NCBI GenBank assembly: GCA_029863125.1
Contig: JAOTWB010000001.1
Span: 1 to 64,000, forward strand
Length of the DNA: 64,000 nucleotides
DNA from: Gammaproteobacteria bacterium
GTDB taxonomy: Bacteria > Pseudomonadota > Gammaproteobacteria > Steroidobacterales > Woeseiaceae
Reading direction: 5' to 3'
Shown here: one piece after another, positions 14,177-24,047 of the stretch
Layout: the number at the start of each line of letters is the position of its first letter
How positions within the stretch are numbered: position 1 is the first letter of the stretch
Made by a program: the position numbers and the translations under genes
The notes under the pieces: generated by a model
Database searches by the model: none
What the model was told of the DNA's origin: nothing
The model's input: the letters and a program-made list of their open reading frames with translations, nothing else

Positions 14177-17020
14177 GTGCGTCGTAGACCGGGAATTCGC
14201 ATGTTTCGTCGACACGTCGGTCGTCGGGTTCTCGGCCTGTTTTTGATTGTCGGGCTGCTGCCCATGCTGCTAATGGCATACCTGTCCTACGCCAAGATTA
14301 CGGATGGACTGCGGCAAGAAACGCTGATCAGCTTGCGCGAGAACGCGAAGTCAATCGGCATGCGTATCGCGGAAAACCTGAATCAGGTATCAGATACGAC
14401 ACAACTGATTGCGCGCGCCGCAGTTGATGATCCGGAGAACCTGGACGCCATCATTCGCGCAGCGACAAACCGCTTTGAAGCAATCTGGAAGATCGGGTCC
14501 GAGGGCCAGGTAACGCCGCTGCACGGCTCGGCAACACTCGATTTTGACGTTCAGGCAATCGATCGGCACCACCTTTCCAATGGGCGCAGCCAGCTGATCC
14601 GGGCCGGCAGTGCCGCCACACCGGTCTGGCTGCTAATAGCCCTGGCCGATAGCTACGACGACGCGGCCGACGTAGTCGCTTTCCGTGTCTCTGAAGAAAC
14701 GGTGTGGGGTCCATACGAGTACCTGCGCCATGAGTCCCAATACTGCATTCACAGGGATGACGGGCAGGCGCTTTATTGCTCCGACGGCGCCAGGAAATCG
14801 AGCGCACTGCAAAGCGCTATCCTGGACGATGACAGCCGGTCGACTCTGATCGAATGGCAGGACGACGGCGTCGATATGCTCTCCGCCAGCTGGCAGCTGT
14901 TCCTGATGGGACAGAATGCGTTCGAACCCGTCGATGTCGTCACGACCATGAACCGGGAACACATCTTTGGCGCCGTGAGAGAGCTACAGGCAATTTTTCC
15001 GCTTGTATTAGGGCTGGTCGTCCTCCTGATCGCCTATTTCAGTTTCCGGATCGTACACAACAATCTCGTCCCCGTGCGGGTACTGAAAAACGCCGCCGAG
15101 GAATACGCCGGTGGCAATTTCGATACACGCGTCAACATCGAAACGGGCGACGAGTTTGAGCAGCTTGGGCATGCGTTCAATGAAATGGCAGGCAACCTGA
15201 GCCAGCAATTCGGCCTGCTGCGCGCGATGTCGGACGTCGACCGGCTGATCATGTTATTGGCATCGGCCGAAGAAATATGCGGCGTCGTTCTTTCGCATCT
15301 GAGCACACAGATGGGCGGCCAACCATGCGCGATTATTCTGCAGGCGGAGTCGGAAGCCACTCAGGCGAGACTGCTCGTCTGGCACGATCAGCAGCTCGAC
15401 ACCGAACTGATCGTCTTCGATCCCCACCTCACCCAGAGGATCCGGCCGAAGATACATGACGAATGGTACGACAGACACAGCTTGTCCGCGCCGCTGCACA
15501 AGTACTTCGAAAGCTCCGGGTTCAAGTATTTCCGCGACATCCCGATTTCCTTCGACTCCCAGACACGGGGTGTCGTGGTGCTCGGGACAAGTAACAAGGA
15601 TGGAGCCATCGACACAGCCATCCAGCACTGCAAGAACCTGGCAAGGCGCATCGCGGTGGGCGTGTCCAACACCGAAAGGGAGCAGGCTCTCTACCAGAAG
15701 ACGCACTACGACAATTTGACCCATTTGCCGAACCGTACATTGCTGGAAGACCGGCTGGAGCAGGCAATTTCGCTGTCGCAGAATTCGGAGGAATCCGGTG
15801 CGTTGCTGCTGCTCGACCTGGATCATTTCAAGAATATCAACGATCTTTTCGGCCACTCGACGGGCAACCTCATACTGGGCCGGGTCGCAGAGCGCCTCCT
15901 GGCAGAAGCGCACGAGGAGTTCACCGTGGCTCGACTTGGAGACGATGAATTTGCGGTTGTGATGCCACGCATTCAGTCTCCTGACGAAGCCGGCGAATTT
16001 GCGGCAAGACTCCTGGCAAGAATTGCCCAGAAATTTGAGGCTAACGGGCACGAACACAAGATCGGTGCCAGCGTCGGAATCTCGGTTTTCCCCGACGACG
16101 GCGATGATCACGACGTTCTGATTCGGAACGCAGATGCGGCCCTGAACCGCGTCAAGGGTGCTGGCCGAGGCAGGCTCGAATACTTCAGTGAGCGTCTCAA
16201 CAAGGTCAGCCGGCGCAGACTGACGCTCGAGCGCGGCCTGCGCATGGCAATCGACGCCGACGAACTGCGTTTGTACTACCAGCCTCAGTTCCTTCTCTCA
16301 AACGGCAAGTTGCACGGTGCTGAAGCCCTGCTTCGTTGGCGACACAAAACGCTGGGCGACATTTCACCGGCCGAGTTCATCCCGATCGCCGAACAATCGG
16401 ACCTGATCTTCGATATCAGTGACTGGGTAATGGACCAGGCGTGTCGGGACATTCGTCGCTTCTCGGACCAGGGATTAGACTGTAAAACTATTTCCGTCAA
16501 CGTCTCCGGACGTCAGCTTCAGGACCATCGGCTCACTACCATGGTTGGTGATGTGCTTGCCAGGCACGACGTCGATCCGGGCATGATCAAACTGGAAATA
16601 ACGGAGACGGCGATCGCAAACAACATCGGCGTCGCGGTAGAGACACTGACGTTTCTGCGTGACCGGGGTGTCAAGATCGCAATGGACGATTTCGGCACAG
16701 GTTTCTCATCGCTCAGCTATCTTTCAGAAATGCCGTTCGACTATCTCAAGATCGATCAGTCCTTCGTGCGCGCGATCGGCAACAAGAAGAACGCGAACAA
16801 TATCTGCCGCGCAATCATCACGATGGCTCACGAACTCGGCAAGACTATCATTGCAGAAGGCATCGAGACGCGCGAACAGGAATCTTTCATGAAAGACTAC
16901 CGGGTACAGGTCGGTCAGGGTTATCTCTATTGTAAACCCCTGCCACGGAAAGATTTCCAACGTATTGTTGAATCGCAGCTTGACAGACGCGAACCAGGCG
17001 CCGTGCTGCAGATGACATAG
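14177..17020 (+). CDS. Membrane HAMP-GAF-GGDEF-EAL protein, probable c-di-GMP phosphodiesterase
   Basis: The GTG at 14177 has a GGGGA site six bases upstream and gives 947 residues; the TTG at 14150 and ATG at 14201 are alternatives. A first helix (VLGLFLIVGLLPMLLMAYLS) and a second near residues 275-295 bracket a periplasmic sensor region of about 240 residues, followed by HAMP, a GAF domain, GGDEF and EAL. The GGDEF signature is GDDEF, a common non-cyclase variant. The EAL domain keeps EALLRW, the Asn in SVNVS, LEITET, DDFG, the Lys in LKIDQ, AEGIE and the Gln in VGQGY, so hydrolysis of c-di-GMP is expected. It follows the cyclase gene by 74 bases and may oppose it. Confidence 0.88.
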   Translation: MRRRPGIRMFRRHVGRRVLGLFLIVGLLPMLLMAYLSYAKITDGLRQETLISLRENAKSIGMRIAENLNQVSDTTQLIARAAVDDPENLDAIIRAATNRFEAIWKIGSEGQVTPLHGSATLDFDVQAIDRHHLSNGRSQLIRAGSAATPVWLLIALADSYDDAADVVAFRVSEETVWGPYEYLRHESQYCIHRDDGQALYCSDGARKSSALQSAILDDDSRSTLIEWQDDGVDMLSASWQLFLMGQNAFEPVDVVTTMNREHIFGAVRELQAIFPLVLGLVVLLIAYFSFRIVHNNLVPVRVLKNAAEEYAGGNFDTRVNIETGDEFEQLGHAFNEMAGNLSQQFGLLRAMSDVDRLIMLLASAEEICGVVLSHLSTQMGGQPCAIILQAESEATQARLLVWHDQQLDTELIVFDPHLTQRIRPKIHDEWYDRHSLSAPLHKYFESSGFKYFRDIPISFDSQTRGVVVLGTSNKDGAIDTAIQHCKNLARRIAVGVSNTEREQALYQKTHYDNLTHLPNRTLLEDRLEQAISLSQNSEESGALLLLDLDHFKNINDLFGHSTGNLILGRVAERLLAEAHEEFTVARLGDDEFAVVMPRIQSPDEAGEFAARLLARIAQKFEANGHEHKIGASVGISVFPDDGDDHDVLIRNADAALNRVKGAGRGRLEYFSERLNKVSRRRLTLERGLRMAIDADELRLYYQPQFLLSNGKLHGAEALLRWRHKTLGDISPAEFIPIAEQSDLIFDISDWVMDQACRDIRRFSDQGLDCKTISVNVSGRQLQDHRLTTMVGDVLARHDVDPGMIKLEITETAIANNIGVAVETLTFLRDRGVKIAMDDFGTGFSSLSYLSEMPFDYLKIDQSFVRAIGNKKNANNICRAIITMAHELGKTIIAEGIETREQESFMKDYRVQVGQGYLYCKPLPRKDFQRIVESQLDRREPGAVLQMT

Positions 17021-17116
17021 ACGTCACCGCGGCAGGTATTCAGGATGACTGCCGGTCAATGCACGAGCTGAATAAGCGACACCGGAACCGTTCGGGTTGA
17101 ATGCGCGGGCCAGACT

Positions 17117-17932
17117 ATGGCTAACTACCATGCCTGCACTCGCCGAGCCTTCATGATGAGTATCGACTCCCTTAAATTTCGTGTCAATCTGGCCGGTTCG
17201 AGCCTGTCAACCGCACTTCGAACCGGCGTCGGAATCACCGCTCATCCGGCGGCAAAAAAGCCGGCCAAGCTGCTGCAGCTTTATGAATTCGAGGGTTGCC
17301 CGTACTGCCGACTCGTGCGCGAAGTGCTGACAGAACTGGATCTGGACGCGATGATTTATCCTTGCCCCAAGGGCGGCAAACAATTTCGGCCGCGCGTCGG
17401 CAAACTCGGCGGCAAGACGCAGTTCCCGCTGCTCGTCGACCCCAATACCGGGGAGCAAATGTACGAGTCCATGGACATCATTGCCTATCTGTTCGAAACC
17501 TATGCCGAGCGCCCGCTGCCGATGAAATGGCGCGTCGGCCTGCTGCAAAAAATCAGCTCGGCCGCCACGGGTATCGCCCGCGGCACAAATGGGGTCCGAG
17601 TACGGCCCTCCAGGCGCCCGGACAAGCCCCTGCAGCTGTACAGCTTCGAGTCCAGTCCGTTCGCGCGTCCCGTGCGCGACCTGCTGTGCGAACTCGAAAT
17701 TCCCTATATCCTGCGCTCGGCAGGACGAACTCGCGTCTCCGACTGGGTTCCCCCGGCGATGCGAGACGCATTGAACATCCAGTCCGATCCGGACCAAATA
17801 AACCGCAAAGCGTTGTTGAAGCGCGCCGGCCGAGTCTCGATTCCATACCTGGTCGACCCGAACACCGGAGAGGAAATGGCCGAGGCTGAAGACATTATTC
17901 GGTACCTGACCGAGACTTACGCGACCGCCTGA
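17117..17932 (+). CDS. Tandem GST N-terminal/glutaredoxin-fold protein
   Basis: A 271-residue protein with two thioredoxin-fold GST_N-like domains (about residues 52-135 and 170-268). The first carries CPYC (EGCPYCRLVREVL); the second has SPFA at the same place (ESSPFARPVRDLL), so only domain one has redox cysteines. Both end in the same (V)DPNTGE..M...DI(I)xYL(x)ETYA motif, the glutathione-binding cis-Pro and Glu/Ser region of GSTs. No alpha-helical GST C-terminal domain is present. The ATG at 17156 is another possible start. Likely a glutathione-linked redox protein; the substrate is unknown. Confidence 0.82.
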   Translation: MANYHACTRRAFMMSIDSLKFRVNLAGSSLSTALRTGVGITAHPAAKKPAKLLQLYEFEGCPYCRLVREVLTELDLDAMIYPCPKGGKQFRPRVGKLGGKTQFPLLVDPNTGEQMYESMDIIAYLFETYAERPLPMKWRVGLLQKISSAATGIARGTNGVRVRPSRRPDKPLQLYSFESSPFARPVRDLLCELEIPYILRSAGRTRVSDWVPPAMRDALNIQSDPDQINRKALLKRAGRVSIPYLVDPNTGEEMAEAEDIIRYLTETYATA

Positions 17933-17958
17933 AATGCGGAAGGTCCGCTCCCGCAAAA

Positions 17959-19164
17959 TCAGTCAGTCAGGAAGCTGGTACCGTAATCCATCGGTGACAA
18001 TCCAAGATGCGCCGCGACGGTCTGCCCGATGTCCGCGAAAGTTTCGCGCAGCCCCAGCGACCCGGGCTTGATACACGCGCCGTAAGCGAGGACCGGAATG
18101 TGTTCCCTCGTGTGGTCGCTGCCCTGCCAGGTTGGGTCGCAGCCGTGGTCGGCGCACAGAACAAGCAGGTCGTCATCCCGCATCTTCGCCATCAGCTCGG
18201 GCAAGCGTCGGTCGAAGTACTCGAGCGCAGCAGCGTAACCCGCGACGTTGCGGCGATGCCCGTACAGCATGTCAAAGTCAACAAAATTCGTAAACACGAT
18301 GGAATTGTCGCCCGCCTCTTTCATCGCCGCCAGCGTTGCATCGAACAGCGCTTCGTTTCCGGTTGCTTTTATTTCTTTCGTAATACCGCGGTGCGCGTAG
18401 ATATCGGCGATCTTTCCGATGCTGTAAACTTCGCCGCCACTGTCGACCAGTTTATCGAGCACGGTCGCTGCGTGCGGAGGTGTCGTAAGGTCGCGTCGAT
18501 TGCCCGTGCGCACATAGCTGTCGGGACCGTCGCCGATGAACGGCCGCGCAATGACTCGCCCGATATGGTAATGGTCAACGAGTGCGCGCGCGATATCACA
18601 CAGGTCATAGAGCCTCTGCAAACCGAATGCCTCTTCGTGGCAGGCAATCTGGAACACACTGTCGGCCGACGTATAAACGATGGGCTTACCCGTGCGAACG
18701 TGTTCGTCACCGAGTTCGGCAATAATCGTGGTGCCGGACGAATGGCAGTTTCCAAGCACGCCGGGCAGATCTGCGCTGGCGATGAGTTCGTCGAGTAACT
18801 CAGCCGGAAATGTATCCGTTTTTCGCGAGAAATAGCCCCAATCGAACAACACCGGGACGCCGGCTATTTCCCAGTGGCCGCTGGGCGTATCCTTGCCGCT
18901 GGAAAGCTCAGCGGCATATCCGTACGCACCGATAATTTGGATATTCTGCTCGACGCCCGCCGGAAACTCACCCGTGCTTTCTTTGCTCGCGTGCATGAGC
19001 CCCAGTTTCGAAAGGTTCGGGAGCTGCAGCGGACCCTCGGATGATTTGGCGCGAACACGCGCAATGTTTCCGAGCGTATCGGACCCGGTATCGCCAAATC
19101 TGCCGGCATCCGCTGTCGCGCCTATGCCGAAAGAATCGAGTACGAGAATAATTGCCCTTGCCAC
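17959..19164 (-). CDS. deoB: Phosphopentomutase
   Basis: A 401-residue enzyme from the GTG at 19164, chosen because CGGAG lies six bases upstream and the product then starts with the family N-terminus ([18 protein letters not shown]). Motifs of the alkaline-phosphatase-like fold are present, including DTGSDTLGN near the start, [10 protein letters not shown], and the metal-site segments DFDMLYGHR and ADHGCDPTW with SDHTREHIP near the end. E. coli DeoB is of nearly the same length. It interconverts ribose-1- or deoxyribose-1-phosphate with the 5-phosphate. The transporter gene just upstream is 13 bases away, so import and salvage of nucleosides are one unit. Confidence 0.95.
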   Translation of the reverse strand: MARAIILVLDSFGIGATADAGRFGDTGSDTLGNIARVRAKSSEGPLQLPNLSKLGLMHASKESTGEFPAGVEQNIQIIGAYGYAAELSSGKDTPSGHWEIAGVPVLFDWGYFSRKTDTFPAELLDELIASADLPGVLGNCHSSGTTIIAELGDEHVRTGKPIVYTSADSVFQIACHEEAFGLQRLYDLCDIARALVDHYHIGRVIARPFIGDGPDSYVRTGNRRDLTTPPHAATVLDKLVDSGGEVYSIGKIADIYAHRGITKEIKATGNEALFDATLAAMKEAGDNSIVFTNFVDFDMLYGHRRNVAGYAAALEYFDRRLPELMAKMRDDDLLVLCADHGCDPTWQGSDHTREHIPVLAYGACIKPGSLGLRETFADIGQTVAAHLGLSPMDYGTSFLTD

Positions 19165-19177
19165 GCAAAACTCCGAA

Positions 19178-20401
19178 TCACTGCAGGGCAAAGAAAAACC
19201 CGGCGAGCGATGCATTCATGAGATTCACAAGTGTACCTCCTATGACAGCCCGGAGGCCAAAGCGTGCGATGTCATGCCGTCGCGCCGGCACAATCGCCCC
19301 GAGGCCACCGAGCAGGATGGCGATGGAGGCAAGATTCGAGAAGCCGCAAAGCGCAAAGGTCACAACGAGCTGCGTATACGGTGACAGCGACTCCTTGATT
19401 TCGACAAAGCTTACATAGGCATAAAATTCGTTGACGACAAGCTTCTGTCCAATCAGGCTGCCGGCTGCCGTCGCCTCTGCCCATGGAACGCCCAGCAGAA
19501 ATGCAATCGGCGAAAACAACTGGCCGAGCAGCCACTGCAACGTGAGATCGTCAAAGCCGAACCAGCCGCCCACGCCTGAGAGCATGCCGTTCACCAGGTA
19601 GATCAGCCCAACGAAGGCGACCAGCATGGCGCCGACCGCCATGGCAACCTGCAGGCCGGTCATCGCGCCGTTGCCGATGGCCTCGAAAATATTGACCGGC
19701 TGGTTGGCTTCCTCGACGAGCTCGACGTGCGGCCGCTCATCGTGAGACTCGGTTTCAGGCATCAGGATCTTGGCCATCATCAGGGCACCGGGCGCCGCCA
19801 TGAAACTGGCCGTGATCAGGTATTTCAGGTCCACGCCCATCTGCGCATAACCCATCATCACGGCACCGGCGATCGTCGCGCAACCGCCGGTCATAACCGC
19901 AAACAATTCCGACTGCGTCATGCCGGCCAGGTACGGCTTGACGACGAGCGGCGCATCCGTGTGGCCAACGAAAATGTTTGAAACCGCCGACACCGATTCA
20001 GCATGACTCGTTTGCAGCAGCTTGTGCAGCCAGCCGCCGAAGACCCCGACCACCCGTTGCATGATGCCCAGGTAATACAGAACCGACATCAGCGCGGCAA
20101 AGAAGACGATGACAGGCAACACGTTGAATGCGATCGTGAAACCAAGCGTCGCCTGGACGTTCGAGCCGAATACGAAAGCGATGCCGTCGTTGCCGTAATT
20201 GATAACGGTTTGCACGCCTTTGACGACCTTGTCGAGTACGAGTCCTCCCGCCGGCACGAACAGCACGAGCGCTGCGACTACGGTTTGCACCAGGAACGCC
20301 ATCGAAATGGTTCGGAGATTTATTGCGCGTCGGTTGTTCGACAGCAGCACGGCAATCGAAAAAATTGTGGCTATGCCAACCAGGCTCATGACTACTTGCA
20401 T
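19178..20401 (-). CDS. nupC: Concentrative nucleoside transporter (NupC/CNT family)
   Basis: A 407-residue inner-membrane protein, the usual CNT length. Family motifs include the [10 protein letters not shown] segment, the [23 protein letters not shown] region and [15 protein letters not shown], which carry the nucleoside and sodium/proton binding residues, and the C-terminal NEFYAYVSF and [12 protein letters not shown] stretches. The ATG at 20401 has a GAGGA site. It is followed by deoB, 13 bases on. The oxidase operon hairpin lies only 23 bases upstream, which leaves no room for a separate promoter outside the oxidase subunit IV gene. Confidence 0.92.
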   Translation of the reverse strand: MQVVMSLVGIATIFSIAVLLSNNRRAINLRTISMAFLVQTVVAALVLFVPAGGLVLDKVVKGVQTVINYGNDGIAFVFGSNVQATLGFTIAFNVLPVIVFFAALMSVLYYLGIMQRVVGVFGGWLHKLLQTSHAESVSAVSNIFVGHTDAPLVVKPYLAGMTQSELFAVMTGGCATIAGAVMMGYAQMGVDLKYLITASFMAAPGALMMAKILMPETESHDERPHVELVEEANQPVNIFEAIGNGAMTGLQVAMAVGAMLVAFVGLIYLVNGMLSGVGGWFGFDDLTLQWLLGQLFSPIAFLLGVPWAEATAAGSLIGQKLVVNEFYAYVSFVEIKESLSPYTQLVVTFALCGFSNLASIAILLGGLGAIVPARRHDIARFGLRAVIGGTLVNLMNASLAGFFFALQ

Positions 20402-20423
20402 GGCGTCTGATCCTCAAAATCAA

Positions 20424-20447
20424 AAGGGCCCGACAAATCGGGCCCTT
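20424..20447 (-). terminator. Hairpin terminator or attenuator between the oxidase operon and nupC
   Basis: A perfect ten-base stem AAGGGCCCGA / TCGGGCCCTT with a four-base loop. On the minus strand it is followed by TTGATTTTGA, a moderate T-rich tract, so some read-through into nupC is plausible. Confidence 0.78.
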
Positions 20448-20467
20448 CGACAAAAATGTATCGCAGC

Positions 20468-20815
20468 CTAATGGTGCGCCGGTGTCTGCGGCTCCATTGT
20501 GCTTTCGCCGTAGTATTCAACACGGGAGTCCTCGATGTAAAAGCCCTCGTAAGACATCAGCCAGATCAGTACCAGAATAGCGACCGGCGGCCCCAGGATA
20601 GCGAGCTTCAGCGCAAGTCGTTCCCACTGCATGTGCATGAAGATCGCGACGATAAAACCGGCTTTCACGAACATGAAAACGAGAATCAGCGTCCAGCGCA
20701 GCGCTCCCTGAAACTGCAGGTAGTCCACCATGTAGGAAAAGAAACTAACGACAAAGAGCAGTAACCAGATCCAGAGATAAATCTTGATTGGATGTTGCTG
20801 TCCTTCTTCGGCCAT
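20468..20815 (-). CDS. Cytochrome c oxidase subunit IV
   Basis: A 115-residue membrane protein with three helices (about 12-32, 40-62 and 68-90). The segment RWTLILVFMFVKAGFIVAIFMHMQWE matches the prokaryotic COX4/CyoD-like family in its spacing, here seen as VKAGFIVAIFMHM. It lies last in the oxidase operon, 21 bases after subunit III, the usual place for this subunit. It supports assembly or stability of the oxidase and carries no redox centre. Confidence 0.88.
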   Translation of the reverse strand: MAEEGQQHPIKIYLWIWLLLFVVSFFSYMVDYLQFQGALRWTLILVFMFVKAGFIVAIFMHMQWERLALKLAILGPPVAILVLIWLMSYEGFYIEDSRVEYYGESTMEPQTPAHH

Positions 20816-20836
20816 AGCGAAGACTCCCGAACCTTC

Positions 20837-21526
20837 TTACCAGAGATAGAAAAATGCGAAAATAAATACCCAGACCAGGTCGACGAAGTGCCAGTAAAGG
20901 CCGGCGATTTCGACGATCTCATAGTTTCCGCCGCGCTTCTCGTAAAAACCGTTCTTGACCCTGAACGCGACAACCAGGAGATAAATGACACCGGCTGACA
21001 CGTGCATACCGTGGAATCCCGTGATCATGAAGAAGCTCGAACCGAACTGTGCTGCGCCGAATGGGTTGCCCCAGGGACGGACGCCTTCCATGATCAGCTT
21101 CGTCCACTCGAAAGCCTGCATGCCCACGAAAGACGCACCGAGGACAGCCGTCGCGAGCATGAGCCAGAAGGTCTTGCTGCGGTCCTTTCGATAGCCCATG
21201 TTCACGGCCATCGCCATCGTGCCGGACGAGGTGATCAGGATAAACGTCATGATTGCAATCAGGATCAGCGGGATCGGATCGCCACCGAACGACAGCGCAA
21301 AGACCTCACTGGGTATCGGCCACGGATCGGTCGTCGAGATCCGAACCATCATATAGCTCACGAGGAAACAGCTGAAAATGAAGGTATCGCTGAGCAGGAA
21401 GATCCACATCATGGCCTTGCCCCAGGGCATGCCGAAGACCTGCTTGTCGCGCGAGAAATCGTCCATGACCCCCTTGGTGCCAGGCGCTTCTACTGCCGCT
21501 CCACTACTCAATACCGCTTCAGACAT
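20837..21526 (-). CDS. ctaE: Cytochrome c oxidase subunit III
   Basis: A 229-residue protein with the heme-copper oxidase subunit III pattern: KAMMWIFLLSDTFIFSCF at the first helix with a lipid-site Glu/Asp region, GMQAFEWTKLIMEG, and near the end FMITGFHGMHVSAGVIYL and YWHFVDLVWVFIFAFFYLW. Five helices are visible, as in short bacterial forms. It is the second of two adjacent subunit III-like genes and the better match to the canonical family. It is inner-membrane and part of the aa3-type complex with the neighbouring subunits. Confidence 0.92.
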   Translation of the reverse strand: MSEAVLSSGAAVEAPGTKGVMDDFSRDKQVFGMPWGKAMMWIFLLSDTFIFSCFLVSYMMVRISTTDPWPIPSEVFALSFGGDPIPLILIAIMTFILITSSGTMAMAVNMGYRKDRSKTFWLMLATAVLGASFVGMQAFEWTKLIMEGVRPWGNPFGAAQFGSSFFMITGFHGMHVSAGVIYLLVVAFRVKNGFYEKRGGNYEIVEIAGLYWHFVDLVWVFIFAFFYLW

Positions 21527-21535
21527 ACGGACCCC

Positions 21536-22201
21536 TCAGGTCGATAACAGCAATCCAAAAAGAACCAGCCATACCAGCAGCAGAAAGTGCCAGTAGATCG
21601 TGCACAGCTCGATGCTGCGGGCGATTGACGGTGCATCGCCCGTGCCAAGAACGACTTTGGCGGTCGCCCTGGCCCACACGTACATGCCGCCGATAATGTG
21701 CACGGCGTGAGCACCCGTCAGAAAATAGAAAAATGCGTTCGCGGGATTGCTCGTAATGAACTGCCCCGATGACTGCAGCTGCTGCCAGGCAACGAGCTGC
21801 CCGATCACGAATGCAGTCGTTAGCAGGCCCGTCAGCAGCAGCCCGGGCGCAAGCCTCGCTTGCCGTTCCTTCACGGCGGCATTGCGCGTCCATTGAAAAA
21901 CGATGCTCGCCAGTATCAGCATGACGGTATTGATCCACAGCAGCTGCGGCTCGGTTAACGGCACCCAGTCGCCGAGCTCCATGCGCAGGGCGTAGGCGCT
22001 CAGGATCAGAGCAAAGAACGAGGAAACGACCGCCAGCAATGTCAGCAGCGCGATGAGCCTGGAGTTGGTTCCAAGCGGCCCGTGATGGGCCGTCTCGCCG
22101 ACAACCTCGGCCACCCAGGGCTGCGTGTTGAACGACTGCTTGAGCAGCCAGCCAAGCAGCGTGGCGAGTATCAGTGCCAGGAAGCCGAGCGCAATCGTCA
22201 T
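21536..22201 (-). CDS. Second cytochrome c oxidase subunit III-like protein
   Basis: A 221-residue protein, more divergent than the next gene but with the same C-terminal signature: FFYLTGAHAVHIIGGMYVW and IYWHFLLLVWLVLFGLLL. The first helix is followed by a polar loop (NTQPWVAEVVGE), then helices near 50-70, 87-105, 122-142 and 160-180, and a last helix. It lies between subunit I and the canonical subunit III, with a gap of nine bases to the latter. Either it replaces an assembly function or the complex holds two subunit III-type polypeptides; paired subunit III-like genes are known from other caa3/aa3 operons. Confidence 0.82.
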   Translation of the reverse strand: MTIALGFLALILATLLGWLLKQSFNTQPWVAEVVGETAHHGPLGTNSRLIALLTLLAVVSSFFALILSAYALRMELGDWVPLTEPQLLWINTVMLILASIVFQWTRNAAVKERQARLAPGLLLTGLLTTAFVIGQLVAWQQLQSSGQFITSNPANAFFYFLTGAHAVHIIGGMYVWARATAKVVLGTGDAPSIARSIELCTIYWHFLLLVWLVLFGLLLST

Positions 22202-22233
22202 CTCTGCTCCTCGCTGCGCGACAATAGCCTCAT

Positions 22234-23997
22234 TTAGTGCGCGCCTCCATGGTCGCGACCGGCCGGCGCATCATCGGCGGACACGTTCTGCGGAATATAG
22301 TCGTCGTCATAGCCCGGCACGCTGTAGTCATAGGCCCAGCGATGCACGACCGGCAGCTCGTGTCCCCAATTGCCGTGTTTCGGCGGATGGTCCGGCGTCT
22401 GCCATTCCAGCGTCGTCGCATGCCAGGGATTAGGATCAGATTTGGGTCCCTTGCTAAGGCTCCATATCATGTTGATGAAGAACAGCACCTGGGTTGCCGC
22501 GACGAACAGCGCCGATACCGTAATCCAGGCGTTCAGGTCCTGCGCGGACTCCGGCATGAACTCGGTATTACCCATCGCGAAGTAACGGCGCGGCACGCCC
22601 TGGAAGCCGAGGTAATGCATCGGCAGATATATCGAGTACGTGCCAATGAAAGTCATCCAGAAATGCCATCTGCCCAAGGTCTCGTTGTACATCCTGCCCG
22701 TGATCTTGGGCCACCAGTGATAGATTGCGCCGAATACGACGAGAATTGGCGACACGCCCATTACCATGTGGAAATGTGCGACAACGAAATAGGTATCCGA
22801 CAGCGGCAGGTCAATCGTGACATTGCCGAGGAACAATCCGGTCAGTCCGCCGTGGATAAACGTAAATATGAAACCAATGGCAAACAGCATCGGCACCCGC
22901 AGATGAATATTGCCCTCCCAGAGCGTCAACACCCAGTTATATACCTTGATGGCTGTCGGCACCGCGATGATCAGCGTTGTGGTGGCGAAGAAGAAACCGA
23001 AGTACGGATTCATGCCGCTGACGTACATGTGGTGCGCCCAGACGATGAAACTCAGACCACCGATGGCGACAATGGCCCAGACCATCATGCGATAGCCGAA
23101 AATGTTCTTGCGCGCGTGCGTACTGAGTAAATCGGAGACAATTCCGAACGCCGGCAAAGCGACAATGTAGACCTCGGGATGGCCAAAGAACCAGAACAGG
23201 TGCTGAAACAGTATCGGGCTGCCGCCCGTATAGCCCGGATCTGCCCCCATCAAGCTGATGGCCGGCATGAAGAAACTCGTGTGCAGCGCCTTGTCGAGCA
23301 ACATCATGATTGCGCTCACCAGCAGCGCGGGAAAAGCCAGCAGGCCGAGAACCGTCGCGATAAAAATGCCCCAGACGGAAAGCGGCATGCGCATCAACGT
23401 CATGCCCCTGCAGCGCGCCTGCAGCACGGTCGTGACATAGTTCAGGCCGCCCATCGTGAACGCAACGATGAACACCGCGAGGGACAGAAGCATCAGTACG
23501 ATGCCCCAGTCGACGCCGGGCGTCCCGGCCATGATCGCCTGCGGCGGATACAGGGTCCAGCCGGCCCCCGTCGATCCCCCGGGCACAAAAAAACTGGTGA
23601 CAAGTATGATGACCGACAGCAGGTAGACCCAGTAACTGAGCATGTTCAGGTAAGGAAAAACCATGTCGCGCGAGCCACACATCAGCGGAATCAGGTAGTT
23701 GCCGAAACCACCCAGGAATAATGCCGTCAGCAGGTAAATCACCATGATCATGCCGTGCATGGTGATGAACTGGTAATAGTTTTCCGGGTTGATGTACGAG
23801 AACTGATCCGGGAAGCCGAGCTGAAGTCGCATCAATGCCGACAGGCCCAGCGCGATGAGGCCAACAAAGATGGCCGTCAGACCATACTGGACGGCGATGA
23901 CCTTGTGGTCCTGGCTCCAGATGTACTTGGTGATAAACGTCTGCGGATCGTGGTGCTCTATTTCATGGTCACGATCTGCAATTGCAACGTATGCCAT
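22234..23997 (-). CDS. ctaD: Cytochrome c oxidase subunit I
   Basis: A 587-residue protein with 12 helices, starting after an AAGGGGAA site. The haem and copper ligands are all present: the His in TMHGMIMV (low-spin haem), FFGHPEVYIV with the CuB His and cross-linked Tyr and the channel Glu, WAHHMYVSG with two CuB His, and VVAHFHMVMG with both haem His. The K-channel Lys (PTAIKVYNW) and the D-channel Asp (GSRDMVFPYLN) mark it as an A-type oxidase. It reduces O2 to water and pumps protons. It follows subunit II by 50 bases. Confidence 0.97.
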   Translation of the reverse strand: MAYVAIADRDHEIEHHDPQTFITKYIWSQDHKVIAVQYGLTAIFVGLIALGLSALMRLQLGFPDQFSYINPENYYQFITMHGMIMVIYLLTALFLGGFGNYLIPLMCGSRDMVFPYLNMLSYWVYLLSVIILVTSFFVPGGSTGAGWTLYPPQAIMAGTPGVDWGIVLMLLSLAVFIVAFTMGGLNYVTTVLQARCRGMTLMRMPLSVWGIFIATVLGLLAFPALLVSAIMMLLDKALHTSFFMPAISLMGADPGYTGGSPILFQHLFWFFGHPEVYIVALPAFGIVSDLLSTHARKNIFGYRMMVWAIVAIGGLSFIVWAHHMYVSGMNPYFGFFFATTTLIIAVPTAIKVYNWVLTLWEGNIHLRVPMLFAIGFIFTFIHGGLTGLFLGNVTIDLPLSDTYFVVAHFHMVMGVSPILVVFGAIYHWWPKITGRMYNETLGRWHFWMTFIGTYSIYLPMHYLGFQGVPRRYFAMGNTEFMPESAQDLNAWITVSALFVAATQVLFFINMIWSLSKGPKSDPNPWHATTLEWQTPDHPPKHGNWGHELPVVHRWAYDYSVPGYDDDYIPQNVSADDAPAGRDHGGAH

Positions 23998-24047
23998 CCG
24001 ATTCCCCTTGTACCATAACAGTCCGCCGTTCCAGCGCGGCGAACAAC

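Noticed and set aside
15254-16111. 285-codon frame antisense to the HAMP-GAF-GGDEF-EAL gene
   Set aside because: It is a shadow of a strong gene with clear domain motifs on the plus strand.
22237-23130. 297-codon frame antisense to oxidase subunit I
   Set aside because: Subunit I has all metal ligands on the minus strand; the antisense translation has no features.
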